Origin: CAYOZN01 sp964408455
Lineage (GTDB): Bacteria; Planctomycetota; Phycisphaerae; UBA1845; UTPLA1
Length of the DNA stretch: 64,000 nt
NCBI GenBank assembly: GCA_964408455.1
Contig: CAYOZN010000029.1
Span: 7,158-71,157 of the forward strand
Direction of reading: 5' to 3'
The notes under the pieces are model-generated. The model had not been told where the DNA came from and did no database searches. It saw only the letters and a list, made by a program, of their open reading frames with translations. Position numbers and translations under genes: made by a program. Positions 45,849 through 54,634 of this stretch are shown here, piece by piece (the stretch's first letter is position 1; each line of letters opens with the position of its first letter).

Positions 45849-46408
45849 CGCAGTAAGATGTCTCGGCCGAACGGAGCTGCTGTGGCGGCTTCGGCGAGAT
45901 GGCGACCACACTCTGGGCAGCGATCACCTTCGACCCGGCTGACAATGTATCCGCAATCGTTACACACTGTGTGGCCGGCCAGGTCGTCCCAACGGCAAGT
46001 AGCTCGATGCAGTCGCATGCCGTAAATCATGGAAATGAACGCTCCGCACAGCAGGCTTCCAATGAACCAAGACCTTCCAAAATTGTGTCCACCCACAAAC
46101 GTGATGAGACACACAACAGGCACCGCAAACAGCTCGATATTCGGCCCTTCTACTTGGGCGCGCGCCCACGCGCCGAACCGCCGTCGTCCCGTGCGCGCCA
46201 GTCTCAGCGCACCGGCGCACGACATGATTACCCCCACCGCCAGGCTCGGGCCTGCGCTCGCCGCGCGCAACCTATCCCACGTGCTCTTAGCGTGCCGAAA
46301 CGAGCCGGCGCTGAAAAGGTATGGGGCACACAACAGGAGTGCAGCCCCAATGCCTAATCTCAGCATGTTTCTTCGGTACAGTGACATACTGACGCGATCG
46401 ATCAGCAT
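45845..46408 (-). CDS. Membrane protein with C-terminal zinc ribbon, 187 aa
   Basis: I recognise no family. The protein has about four hydrophobic segments (MLRLGIGAALLLCAPYLFSA, AVGVIMSCAGALRLA, IELFAVPVVCLITFVGGHNF, WFIGSLLCGAFISMIYGM). A cytosolic zinc-ribbon follows: CNDCGYIVSRVEGDRCPECG, two CxxC pairs 12 residues apart. Such 'CxxCGY......CPECG' ribbons end many small planctomycete membrane proteins. ATG 46408 overlaps the stop of the preceding gene by 7 bases (ATGCTGA). ATG 46390 is a second candidate. It forms an operon with the secreted protein upstream and possibly a 62-codon frame downstream. Confidence 0.7.
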   Translation of the reverse strand: MLIDRVSMSLYRRNMLRLGIGAALLLCAPYLFSAGSFRHAKSTWDRLRAASAGPSLAVGVIMSCAGALRLARTGRRRFGAWARAQVEGPNIELFAVPVVCLITFVGGHNFGRSWFIGSLLCGAFISMIYGMRLHRATCRWDDLAGHTVCNDCGYIVSRVEGDRCPECGRHLAEAATAAPFGRDILLR

Positions 46409-47304
46409 TCTGGCTCGTCCGCCGGCAGCTGGCCGGTTTGCCGAAACGTAGCTTCACGACAGCACTGATTCAAAGCGTAACACAAATCACGAAAGCATTG
46501 CTCTGCGTCGCTAATGTATGAGTTGAGGCATGTGACTGCCACCGTTACCGCTACAATAATCCCGGTTAAACACAAAAACACGGCCGGAGGCGCGGCGGCC
46601 GCAAGCAGACAGGCTAGCAGCGAGCCTCCCGCCGTCAGAACGCTGTTACCAATGCACTCATCGAAATCGCCCTTGGCATTGTCCATACACTGATTTTGAG
46701 TGGCAACTGCGTTTGCCACGCACAGTTCGTATTGCGCGTCGAGATGAGCGCAGCTGACATTACTGGGCAGTGCAATAGCGCCAAAATCGCTAATCGGCAT
46801 CAGTAGACTAAGGCGCACGCCTACGACATCCAACGAGCATGCGATTGCGCCTATGCGTCGCAACCCTTCCGGGCCGTCTAAATCCCCCATGATGAGAGAA
46901 AATGCAGCCTGCGCGCTATTCAAGTCGTTAATCTGCTCAGTGGTTAATCCGTCTACTCCATCCCATTCGGAGAATCGCGACACAAGCGAGATATTCTGCG
47001 TAAACGCCTCTTCTTTGGCGTTCACACCAGTTACGATCGACGGCGCCTCCATGATCTCATGATCCAGTGTGAGTGCATTATCATCGCACATGTCGTATTC
47101 GTCAGCGAATACAGCTTCGTGAATGGCCTGCTGCGTCTCGATCAGTTTCGCCACTTCACTTGGGATCGGATTCGCCGGCGGGCATGTCGGCGGGTCCGCC
47201 ATCGCCAATTCATGAATCGGAAGGATATTCAGATGGAGGGTCAATGCGCACATCAGCGGGCAGGTAAGCCAGCGTTCGAGCGGCTTCGACGGTTTTGTTG
47301 TCAT
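46402..47304 (-). CDS. Secreted Cys-containing protein of unknown function, 300 aa
   Basis: ATG 47304 has GGAG upstream. A hydrophobic N-terminus follows (MTTKPSKPLERWLTCPLMCA, then LTLHLNILPIHELAMA). Residues 40-180 are acidic and helical (IETQQAIHEAVFADEYDMCD, TTEQINDLNSAQAAFSLIMG). From 190 on, Cys occur at regular helical spacing (AQYELCVANAVATQNQCMDN, AKGDFDECIG), then a hydrophobic double segment (LLACLLAAAAPPAVFLCLTG, IIVAVTVAVTCL) and more Cys (DAEQCFRDLCYALNQCC). I recognise no family. It leads an overlapping operon with the zinc-ribbon membrane protein, so the two probably act together at the envelope. Confidence 0.65.
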   Translation of the reverse strand: MTTKPSKPLERWLTCPLMCALTLHLNILPIHELAMADPPTCPPANPIPSEVAKLIETQQAIHEAVFADEYDMCDDNALTLDHEIMEAPSIVTGVNAKEEAFTQNISLVSRFSEWDGVDGLTTEQINDLNSAQAAFSLIMGDLDGPEGLRRIGAIACSLDVVGVRLSLLMPISDFGAIALPSNVSCAHLDAQYELCVANAVATQNQCMDNAKGDFDECIGNSVLTAGGSLLACLLAAAAPPAVFLCLTGIIVAVTVAVTCLNSYISDAEQCFRDLCYALNQCCREATFRQTGQLPADEPEC

Positions 47305-47408
47305 GGACAATCTCCGCGGAAACGCACGAGTGCGTTTCGTTGCATCGTTCGTAACATTACGTTAACATTCCGTGAATCGAACCGCTGCGGAGGCGGCAGC
47401 CGGAACTT
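47305..47408. promoter_or_regulatory. Leader of the 46402 operon with a hairpin next to the ribosome site
   Basis: GAAACGCAC (47319-47327) pairs perfectly with GTGCGTTTC (47330-47338) around a 2-base loop. On the minus strand the stem ends 14 bases before the ATG, directly before GCGGAG. It may affect translation initiation. Confidence 0.4.
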
Positions 47409-47479
47409 AGAGTCTATCGCAATGACCTTCGCTTCACCGGCTATTAGCCGGTGCCACACTGAAAATTGGGATAGGCTCT
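47409..47479. repeat. 71-bp element with terminal inverted repeats and central hairpin, copy 2
   Basis: The ends AGAGTCTATC and GATAGGCTCT are inverted repeats (9 of 10). The centre is CACCGGCT-ATT-AGCCGGTG (47435-47453), the same as copy 1 at 19876-19945, and the sequence to its right (GCCACACTGAA) is also identical. One single-base length difference separates the copies. Confidence 0.75.
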
Positions 47480-47790
47480 TTAGCATCCGGCGCGCTTCCG
47501 CGGCTTTTTGCTTGTTCAGGGTGCGGATGCGAACGAAGGCGGATCGCGGGCGCGCGGTCTGCGGAACCCGCGACCTTGGCGCCGGTCAGCACCAGGCCGC
47601 GTCAGGCAAAGCGCAGCGCCCCCCCCCCCCGCCGGTGATGGGTTTAGTACGACGTTCATGATTACGCTGTCTTAAGAGTGTCGGCCCGCCCGATGACCCG
47701 GCCCAGCGCCATGCCCTCGGACGCTTTCGACAGCTTGTTCGCTGCGGCAGAAAAAGTCAATTAAATTGGCAGAAAATTATCCAAAAAGCA
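47480..47790. other. Intergenic region with poly-C tract and possible gene remnant
   Basis: This 310-base stretch holds a run of 12 C (47619-47630). On the minus strand, a 30-codon frame (about 47662-47760) reads ANKLSKASEGMALGRVIGRA then DTLKTA-stop. It has good codon-like composition but no start and may be the end of a lost gene. No complete gene is supported. Confidence 0.4.
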
Positions 47791-47903
47791 AAGACGCCCC
47801 GACCTGCCAAATGACAGGACGAGGCGTCGCAAGCAGGTCTCCTGAATTCGGGCGCCCACTGCTAGTGCCATCATTCCGGCACCGCTACGGCGCCGTCAGA
47901 TCG
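47791..47903. repeat. 113-bp duplicated 3'-end module, copy 2
   Basis: This is the counterpart of 45566-45678 (108 of 113 identical). It covers the last six codons and stop of the giant Cys-rich gene, its 3' UTR and the hairpin GACGCC...GGCGTC (47793-47828). On the minus strand the hairpin is followed by an interrupted T-run (TTTGCTTTTT), so it is a probable terminator. Confidence 0.9.
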
Positions 47904-50900
47904 GCCACGAACGCGGCAATATCGCCCTCCAGCGTGCCGGTGCCGTAGGATGCGCACACGGCGTTCGCAGTCGCGCCGGGATCACCAAGGACGGCCTTCA
48001 CGAACTCCGGCACATCCAGACCGTTCACCTCGCCGTCGCCATTCACATCGCCCGGCCGCGAACACGACGGCTCTGCCCCCGGCGTACACGGGCCGATCAC
48101 GTTGTCCTCGATGGCCGGCACCTGCGCCGGGAAGCACAGGAACGACGTGGGATTGATCACGCCGGCGACAAACACGTAGTCGCCGATGCCGAACTCGCCC
48201 GTGTTGCCGATCGCCAGCACCAGGCCGAAGTTCGTCTGGAGCAGCGTGCAGCCCTGCGGGCCGACGGCCAGTGTGCCGCAGCCGGCAAAGAAGGCGTTGC
48301 TGCATGCCCACGGACAGCCGGTGCCATCGCCGCGGTACAGACCGCCGAGGGCCGCGCACTCCTCCTCGGTGACGACGCTGCAGATCGACGCGCCGTTGGG
48401 CGTCGTGATGTTGCGGCAGCAGGCCCCGGTCGGCGGCCCCGGCTGGCACACATCCGCTGCGCCGCACGGCACATTGTGCGGCACGCCACCCGACGCCAGG
48501 CAGCACTGCGGCGACGTGTCCTGGCAGTAGTCGCCGATGCAGCACGCGGTCAGCACGCACTGCGTGTTCGGCCCGGCAAAGGTGCCACCCTGGGCGGCGC
48601 ATTCATCGGCCGACAGCACCAGGCACGTGTCGTAAGTCAGCGGGCCATCGTCGATGTCGAGGCAGCACGCGCCGTCGAAGTTCGGCCCGCACGTGGTCGA
48701 CGTGCACACGGTGTTGTCGCCCTGATAGACGCCATTCTGCGCAGCGCATTGCCCGGCAGTCGCGATGATGCAGGTGAGCACGTTCGTCCCCGGCACTGGC
48801 ACGCAGCACGCCCCGCTCGGCGGATCGCTGTCGCACGGCGTATCGCACGTCAGGCCCGGCGTCCACGAAATCGGCGCCGAATGCGCGAAGCAGTTTACCT
48901 GCGTCGAGACCTCGCACAGCACCTCGTTCGGATTTATGCCCTGGAAGCAGCATCGACCCAGGATCGGGCAGGTCGTCGCATCGCAGAAGGTGCCATCGCC
49001 CTGATACGCGCCGCCAAGCTGGGCACACTGGCCGGGCGTCGTGACCAGGCAATTGGGAATAAACGGTACCGTGTTGGGCAGGCAGCAGGCGCCCGTCGCC
49101 GGTGGCGGGCAGGTGGTGAACGAACACTGCGTCCCGTCCCCGAGATAGGTGCCGGCAAGCTCTTCACAGTGCTCTGCCGTCGTGACCAGGCAGATGGCAT
49201 TGCCGATGGGCGCATCCAGGCAACACGCGCCGGTGACCGGCGGCGGACATGACGTTGCGGTGCAGAAGGTGTTGTCGCCGAGATAGACGCCGCCGGCCTG
49301 TGCGCACTCGAGCTGCGTCAGTATCAGGCACTGGCGATTATTCGTACCGGACATCGGTACGCAGCACGCCCCCTGCGGCGCGTCGCTGCACGGCGTGTCG
49401 CACGTGAGGAATGCCACCCACGAGATCGGCGCCGTCTGGTTCATGCACTCCGCCAGCGTCAGCACGTCGCAGAGCACCTCGTTGGGATTGATGCCTAGAT
49501 AGCAGCACCGCCCCAGGACCGGGCATGCATCGGCGGAATTACACTGCGTGCCATCGCCCTGATACTGACCATTAAGGGAGGCACACTCCTCGGCCGTGGT
49601 GACGACGCAGTTGGGCGCGCCGGGGACGTTCGTCAGCAGACAGCAGGCCCCCACCGCAGGCGCCGTGCAGTCCGCCGCGTCGCACGGCAGGTTCTGCGGC
49701 ACGCCGCCCGAGGCCAGGCAGCAACCGGGGTCCGTCTCCTGGCAGAAGCCGCCGGGCAGGCAGCACGCCGCCAGGGCGCATTCCGTACCCGGACCCTGGA
49801 ACACGCCACCGGCCAGATTGCAGTCGAAGGGCGACATGACCGTGCATGTATCGAATTGCAGCGGGCCGTCGTCCACGTCGGTGCAGCACGCGCCGAGGAT
49901 CGGCGGGCAGCCATTATCGATGCACGTCGTGCCATCGCCGCCGAAGAGCCCGCCCTGGGCCTCGCACTCCGCGGCGGTCAAATCCAGACAAAGTGTTGGG
50001 CCGCCGATCGGATCGATGAAGCAGCAGGCGCCGGTCACCGGCGCGGAGCAGTCGGCCGCGCTGCACGGCACGTTCTGAGGAACGCCTCCGGAGGCGAGAC
50101 AGCACTCCGGATCGGCATCCTGACAGAACCCGTCCGGCAGGCAGCACGCCGTCTGCACGCACTGCGAGCCCGGCCCCTGAAAGACGCCGTCGTGCGCGGC
50201 GCAATCGTCCGGTGAAGTGATGATGCACGAGTCGTACGCCAGCGGGCCGTCATCCACATCCAGGCAACAGGCCCCGTCCGCGGCCGGCGGGCAGATGACA
50301 TTATTGCACGTCGTGCCAAACCCCTGGAACACGCCGCCGGCAAGCAGGCACTGCTGCTCCGTCGTGTCAATGCAGGGCGCGCCGCCGCTGGGATCGCTCA
50401 GACAACAGGCCCCGGTCAAGGGGGCGAAGCAGAAAGGCGAGTTGCAGATGGTGCCATCGCCAAGGTACAGGCCGTTCTGGACGAGACAATCCAACTGGCT
50501 GGTCACAATGCAGATCGGCTGCACCGGCCCCGGGATGCAACAGGCCCCCTGCGGCGGTGGATTTTCGCAAGGCGTATCGCACGTCAGGCCCGGCGTCCAG
50601 CTGATTGGCGCGGAGTTCTGAAGGCACTGTGGCAGCGTCGTCACGGCGCAAAGGATGGGCTCGGGAACGATCCCGAGGAAGCAACAGCGGCCGACCTGGC
50701 CCGTGCAAGGGTTGATCGGCGAGCACGTCGTGTTGTCGCCCAGGTAGGCGCCGCCGGCCTGAAGGCATTGTTCCTGCGTCAGGACCAGGCACCCCAGCGG
50801 ATTGCCAAAAATGTCGGAACAGCAGGCGCCGGTCGGGGGCGTCACCTCGCAGGGCGTATCGCAGGTGAGAAGCGGAGTCCACGATATGAACGTTGGTAGT

Positions 50901-51898
50901 GCAAGGCACTCCTCCTCGGTGTTCACGTCGCACAGCGGGATGTTCGCAAACTCGGCCGTGAAACAACAGCGGCCTGGAAGCGGGCAGGGATTGGGCTGGC
51001 AATCCGTTCCTTCGCCCAGGAATGTTCCATTCTGCGCGGCACAGATGTCCGCCGTGGTAAAGCTGCACGGCGGCGTCGGCGTCGGCACGTCGGTGTCGAA
51101 GCAGCAGGCGCCGTGCCCCGGGAAACACGCGTTGGGACACGTCGAGCCCGGCCCGTGCCACGTGCCGAACTGAGATGCACAGGTCTCCTCGTCCGTAATG
51201 ATGCAAGTGAGCGGATCTTCGGGAATCACCGTCGGGATGCAGCAGGCCCCATGGTTGGGATCGTCGCAGGATTCGATCTCGTTATCCTCAATGCAGCCGT
51301 TCCCCTGCATGCAGAAACTGACGCACAGATTGTCCTCGCATCCGCGAACGAAGACCCGATCGCCCACGTTGAACCCGCCAAGGTTGGACAACTGGTACAG
51401 CCCGCCGGCATCGGCGGAGAACAGCACGCACTCCACGCCCAATATGAGGGTGCCGCAGCCTTCAAAGCATGAACAGATGGTGTTGTCTTCTATCCCGGGC
51501 AGCACCAGCGGCATGCAGAGCTGCGATTGCGGATTGATGATGCCCTTCACCCAGACCCGCGGCCCGAGGAATGGAGCCACATTCTCCAGCAAGTACGACT
51601 CGCCGCTGTCGGCGGTGAACAGCACGCAACCCTGCGGCCCCGGCCCCAGGGTGCCGCAGCCCGCGAAGACCTGCGGTCCGCCATCGCACGGCGTCTCGCA
51701 CGTCAATCCTGCCGTCCACGAAATAAACCCGGCGTGGTTCAGGCATTGCTCCTCGGTCGTCTCCTCGCACAGGATCGGCTCGGGAACGATGCCCACAAAG
51801 CAGCACTGTCCCAGTTCGCCGGCCCGCGCCGACGCATGACAGATACATGCCAACACCCCAGCCGCCAGACCCGGCACCAGACGCTTGTTGATCGACAT
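47885..51898 (-). CDS. Giant secreted Cys-rich repeat protein with dockerin-like end, 1337 aa
   Basis: ATG 51898 starts a signal peptide (MSINKRLVPGLAAGVLACIC, cleaved near ASARAG). The chain is a mosaic of at least four Cys-rich units. Type A (many copies) is 'GACC......C..TT..QC...GG.Y.GDGT.C'. Type B (five copies) is GRCCFLGIVPEPILCAVTTL plus ISWTPGLTCDTPC. Type C (three copies) is GACCLDVDDGPL...C plus a CCLASGGVPQNVPC segment. Type D (three copies) is FAGCGTLGPGPQGCVLF plus VFVAGVINPTSFLCFP. The C-terminus has one dockerin-like loop (PGDVNGDGEVNGLDVPEFVK). Most Cys should form disulfides, giving a long rigid surface fibre. No enzymatic motif is seen. The last codons are shared with a 113-bp repeat module. 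Confidence 0.85.
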   Translation of the reverse strand: MSINKRLVPGLAAGVLACICHASARAGELGQCCFVGIVPEPILCEETTEEQCLNHAGFISWTAGLTCETPCDGGPQVFAGCGTLGPGPQGCVLFTADSGESYLLENVAPFLGPRVWVKGIINPQSQLCMPLVLPGIEDNTICSCFEGCGTLILGVECVLFSADAGGLYQLSNLGGFNVGDRVFVRGCEDNLCVSFCMQGNGCIEDNEIESCDDPNHGACCIPTVIPEDPLTCIITDEETCASQFGTWHGPGSTCPNACFPGHGACCFDTDVPTPTPPCSFTTADICAAQNGTFLGEGTDCQPNPCPLPGRCCFTAEFANIPLCDVNTEEECLALPTFISWTPLLTCDTPCEVTPPTGACCSDIFGNPLGCLVLTQEQCLQAGGAYLGDNTTCSPINPCTGQVGRCCFLGIVPEPILCAVTTLPQCLQNSAPISWTPGLTCDTPCENPPPQGACCIPGPVQPICIVTSQLDCLVQNGLYLGDGTICNSPFCFAPLTGACCLSDPSGGAPCIDTTEQQCLLAGGVFQGFGTTCNNVICPPAADGACCLDVDDGPLAYDSCIITSPDDCAAHDGVFQGPGSQCVQTACCLPDGFCQDADPECCLASGGVPQNVPCSAADCSAPVTGACCFIDPIGGPTLCLDLTAAECEAQGGLFGGDGTTCIDNGCPPILGACCTDVDDGPLQFDTCTVMSPFDCNLAGGVFQGPGTECALAACCLPGGFCQETDPGCCLASGGVPQNLPCDAADCTAPAVGACCLLTNVPGAPNCVVTTAEECASLNGQYQGDGTQCNSADACPVLGRCCYLGINPNEVLCDVLTLAECMNQTAPISWVAFLTCDTPCSDAPQGACCVPMSGTNNRQCLILTQLECAQAGGVYLGDNTFCTATSCPPPVTGACCLDAPIGNAICLVTTAEHCEELAGTYLGDGTQCSFTTCPPPATGACCLPNTVPFIPNCLVTTPGQCAQLGGAYQGDGTFCDATTCPILGRCCFQGINPNEVLCEVSTQVNCFAHSAPISWTPGLTCDTPCDSDPPSGACCVPVPGTNVLTCIIATAGQCAAQNGVYQGDNTVCTSTTCGPNFDGACCLDIDDGPLTYDTCLVLSADECAAQGGTFAGPNTQCVLTACCIGDYCQDTSPQCCLASGGVPHNVPCGAADVCQPGPPTGACCRNITTPNGASICSVVTEEECAALGGLYRGDGTGCPWACSNAFFAGCGTLAVGPQGCTLLQTNFGLVLAIGNTGEFGIGDYVFVAGVINPTSFLCFPAQVPAIEDNVIGPCTPGAEPSCSRPGDVNGDGEVNGLDVPEFVKAVLGDPGATANAVCASYGTGTLEGDIAAFVADLTAP

Positions 51899-52310
51899 GT
51901 CTGAGTCCTCCTGCCGCGATTTGAGATGACGATTGCGAAATGCGTTTCGGCTCGAAGGCCCATTTAAAAGGCCGCCGGCGCGCAAGGTCAAGCTTTTCCC
52001 GGCCCGGGAAAACGCCTCGAAAACGACTCGTTTTTCTCATCGGCCGCGTGTGGCCGATTCTCCGCGCGCCTGGTGATGCCGTTCCGCCCGAGTTGCGATT
52101 GCCGGCGCATTGTCGCGCCCGGCGCACCGCCGCGAAACGCCCGGACCCAGCGAACCTTAGCGACGGCACCAGGCCGTGCGATTATGATCTGCGACCGGAT
52201 TTCTCCAATCCGGCAGCAGGCAGATCACCGAACCTGGCCGCTCGTGGCCATCGACGTGGCTCAATTCAGCCATCGAAAAAAAGCTCGAATTTTTTTGGAG
52301 GCCCGACCCC
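51899..52310. other. Divergent intergenic region with palindrome
   Basis: About 410 bases between the giant Cys-rich gene and the PQQ-like gene, holding both promoters. It contains the palindrome TTTTCCCGGCCCGGGAAAA at 51994-52012 (9-1-9, perfect). Otherwise no gene is supported. Confidence 0.5.
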
Positions 52311-53669
52311 ATGCGACAGTCCTGCGTCCAGCTCTGCCTCGCCATCAGCACTTTCGCCTTCCAGCCCGCCCTGCTGGCTGCGGAAAAGACCGTGAACTGG
52401 CCGGGCTTCCGGGGGCCGGCCGCCTCGGGCGTCGCCATCGACTGCGACACGCCTTCGGAATGGTCGGTCCCCGAGTCCAGAAACGTGGCATGGAAGACGC
52501 CGGTGCCGGGGCTGGGGCACTCCAGCCCCGTCATCTGGGGCGATCGCATCTTCATCACGACCGCGATCAGCGGCGAAAAGGATGCCCCCCTGCGCGTCGG
52601 ACTCTACGGCGACATTGCGCCGGTCGAAGACAACACCGAGCACGAGTGGCGCCTGTACTGCCTCGACAAAAACAGCGGCAAGGTGCTCTGGAAGAAATCG
52701 GCCATCAGGGCCATTCCGCGCGTCAAGCGCCACACCAAGGCCACCCACGCCAACAGCACCCCGGCAACGGACGGAAAGTTTGTGGTCGCCTTCTTCGGCT
52801 CGGAAGGCCTCTTCTGTTACGACATGGATGGTGATCTGAAGTGGAAGAAGGACCTGGGCCCGCTCGACTCGGGCTACTTCCGGGTGCCCACGGCCCAGTG
52901 GGGCTTCGCCAGTTCGCCCATCATCGATCGCGGCCGCGTGTATGTGCAGTGCGACGTGCAGCAGGGCTCATTCGTGGCCTGCTACGACGTGAAGACCGGC
53001 GACGAAATCTGGCGAACCGATCGCAACGAGGTGCCCACCTGGGGCACGCCCGCCATCTATCGCAAGGGCAAGCATGCACAGTTGCTCGTCAACGGCTACA
53101 AACACCTGGGCGGATACGACCTGAAAACCGGAGAAGAGTTGTGGCGCATCGCGGCCACGGGCGACATCCCCGTGCCCACGCCCATCATCGGCAAAGGGCT
53201 CTTCTATTTCACCAGTGCGCACGGTCCTGGCGCTCCCCTCTATGCGGTGAAGCCGTCAGCCCGCGGCGACATCACGCCGACCGAAGACGGCGAGACCGGC
53301 GAACACCTGGCCTGGCACGTGCCCATGAACGGCGCCTACATGCAGACACCGATCCTCTACAAGGGACTGCTCTACAGCTGCTCCGATGGCGGCGTGCTCA
53401 TGTGCTACGACCCGAAGACAGGCGAACGGCACTACAGGGAGCGCATCAGCTCGACCGCCCGCAGCGGGTTTACCGCCTCGCCGGTCGCCGCCGACAACAA
53501 GCTGTATTTCGCCAGCGAAGACGGCGACGTGTACGTCGTCAAGCCCGGAAAGACGTTCAAGCTGCTGGCGACCAATCCGCTGGGCGAAGTGTGCATGGCG
53601 ACGCCGGCGATCTCAGAAGACACGATTTATTTCCGCACGCAGCATCACCTGATCGCCATCGGAAATTGA
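52311..53669 (+). CDS. Exported PQQ-like beta-propeller protein, 452 aa
   Basis: ATG 52311 has a strong GGAGG site and a signal peptide (MRQSCVQLCLAISTFAFQPA, ending LLAAE). The mature part begins WPGFRGPAASGVA and consists of seven or eight PQQ-type repeats: RLYCLDKNSGKVLWKKSAIR, GLFCYDMDGDLKWKKDLGPL, FVACYDVKTGDEIWRTDRNE, HLGGYDLKTGEELWRIAATG, VLMCYDPKTGERHYRERI. The W and 'Y(D/N)..TG....W' positions are well kept. The family includes BamB and many planctomycete secreted propellers. There is no PQQ-dehydrogenase active site, so a scaffold or binding role is likely. Confidence 0.9.
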   Translation: MRQSCVQLCLAISTFAFQPALLAAEKTVNWPGFRGPAASGVAIDCDTPSEWSVPESRNVAWKTPVPGLGHSSPVIWGDRIFITTAISGEKDAPLRVGLYGDIAPVEDNTEHEWRLYCLDKNSGKVLWKKSAIRAIPRVKRHTKATHANSTPATDGKFVVAFFGSEGLFCYDMDGDLKWKKDLGPLDSGYFRVPTAQWGFASSPIIDRGRVYVQCDVQQGSFVACYDVKTGDEIWRTDRNEVPTWGTPAIYRKGKHAQLLVNGYKHLGGYDLKTGEELWRIAATGDIPVPTPIIGKGLFYFTSAHGPGAPLYAVKPSARGDITPTEDGETGEHLAWHVPMNGAYMQTPILYKGLLYSCSDGGVLMCYDPKTGERHYRERISSTARSGFTASPVAADNKLYFASEDGDVYVVKPGKTFKLLATNPLGEVCMATPAISEDTIYFRTQHHLIAIGN

Positions 53670-53764
53670 AAATAAGGCCCAATAGTTTGCACTGTGAGGA
53701 TCGCCAGTGCGCCATGTGCTAATTGGATAGCAGCCCGTGGCAAAAGTCGATTGACCCTATGCGG

Positions 53765-53783
53765 CACCGCCGTCCCGGCGGTG
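53765..53783. repeat. Hairpin element with outer inverted repeat
   Basis: CACCGCCG-TCC-CGGCGGTG is a perfect stem with a 3-base loop. It is nested inside an outer 8-bp inverted repeat (TGCGGCAC near 53760 and GTGCCGCA near 53804). The layout (8-bp CACCG... stem, 3-base loop) copies the hairpin of the 70-bp element. It lies between the propeller gene and the PEP-CTERM gene. Confidence 0.6.
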
Positions 53784-53905
53784 AAAACACGGGTGAGACG
53801 CACGTGCCGCACGTTGGGCTTCAGGCTGATAGGCCGAATCGCGGTATGTTTCGCTTGAATTGAGCTGGCTCGCACCGTTAATCTGTTCTCACCAGGTTAA
53901 AGGAA

Positions 53906-54544
53906 GTGTCCGACAAATGGATGAACAGAAATGGGTATCCAAAAATGCCTAAAACCCTGAAGTTTGCTGCATTGGCGCCGGTGTTGCTGGCGTTTCACCC
54001 TGCAAACGTGCCGGCCGGGAATATCCTCGAGTTCACGCACTCAGGTTTCGGCAGCGGTAAGCTGGCAGGTGTGCCATTTCCCCAATCAGATTTCGTGATC
54101 AAGGCCTACGTCAACACTGATGATCGACAGTCGTTCTCACAGGGATGGTTAATTCCGCACACCTCCGCCTCCATCTGGATCGATGGCCTTGGTGACTTAG
54201 CGTTCCTATCACCAACGTACCATTTCGTAAACAACCTTGCCATGCGGGTGGGGTTTGCCCCTCCCCGTGGGATGTTCGCCTTAGACCAGTTCATCGGCCC
54301 GCAAAGTGCCGAGTTTGGCAACTGGGACATGCTCGGGCCGATCGGACCGATCAGTGGAGCCGGAAGTCTCCAAGCGTGGCAGAGCTTTGCTCCGCTCCTC
54401 ACGACCGGAGGCAACCTACTCTTTAACAACGGCGATTGCGACGCGAACTTTACGGCCGCGTTGGTCCCCGAACCGAGCACGCTGACACTCCTTGCCGTCG
54501 CCGGAATCAGCCTCTGTCGGCGGCGGCGCCCGAAGTTTGCGTGA
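53906..54544 (+). CDS. PEP-CTERM sorting-signal protein, up to 212 aa
   Basis: The start is uncertain: GTG 53906, ATG 53921 or ATG 53945. The last would begin MPKTLKFAALAPVLLAFHPA, a normal signal peptide, while AAGGA just before 53906 favours an earlier start. The body has no recognised domain (NILEFTHSGFGSGKLAGVPF, WIDGLGDLAFLSPTYHFVNN). The C-terminus is a good PEP-CTERM signal (LVPEPSTLTLLAVAGISL, CRRRRPKFA). Unlike the other PEP-CTERM genes here it is on the plus strand, and its DNA is lower in GC than its neighbours. Confidence 0.75.
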   Translation: MSDKWMNRNGYPKMPKTLKFAALAPVLLAFHPANVPAGNILEFTHSGFGSGKLAGVPFPQSDFVIKAYVNTDDRQSFSQGWLIPHTSASIWIDGLGDLAFLSPTYHFVNNLAMRVGFAPPRGMFALDQFIGPQSAEFGNWDMLGPIGPISGAGSLQAWQSFAPLLTTGGNLLFNNGDCDANFTAALVPEPSTLTLLAVAGISLCRRRRPKFA

Positions 54545-54617
54545 CATATCCGCTCCCATCCAGATTGCCTATCCCGCAAATCACGCATCCCACCGCTCTC
54601 TTTTCTCCGTCCGCCGA

Positions 54618-54632
54618 TCCAATATCATTGGA
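54618..54632 (+). promoter_or_regulatory. Inverted repeat covering the ribosome site of the LolD-like gene
   Basis: TCCAAT-ATC-ATTGGA lies 2 bases before ATG 54635 and contains the GGA of the ribosome site. It can fold so as to hide it, or serve as an operator. Confidence 0.4.
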
Positions 54633-54634
54633 GC

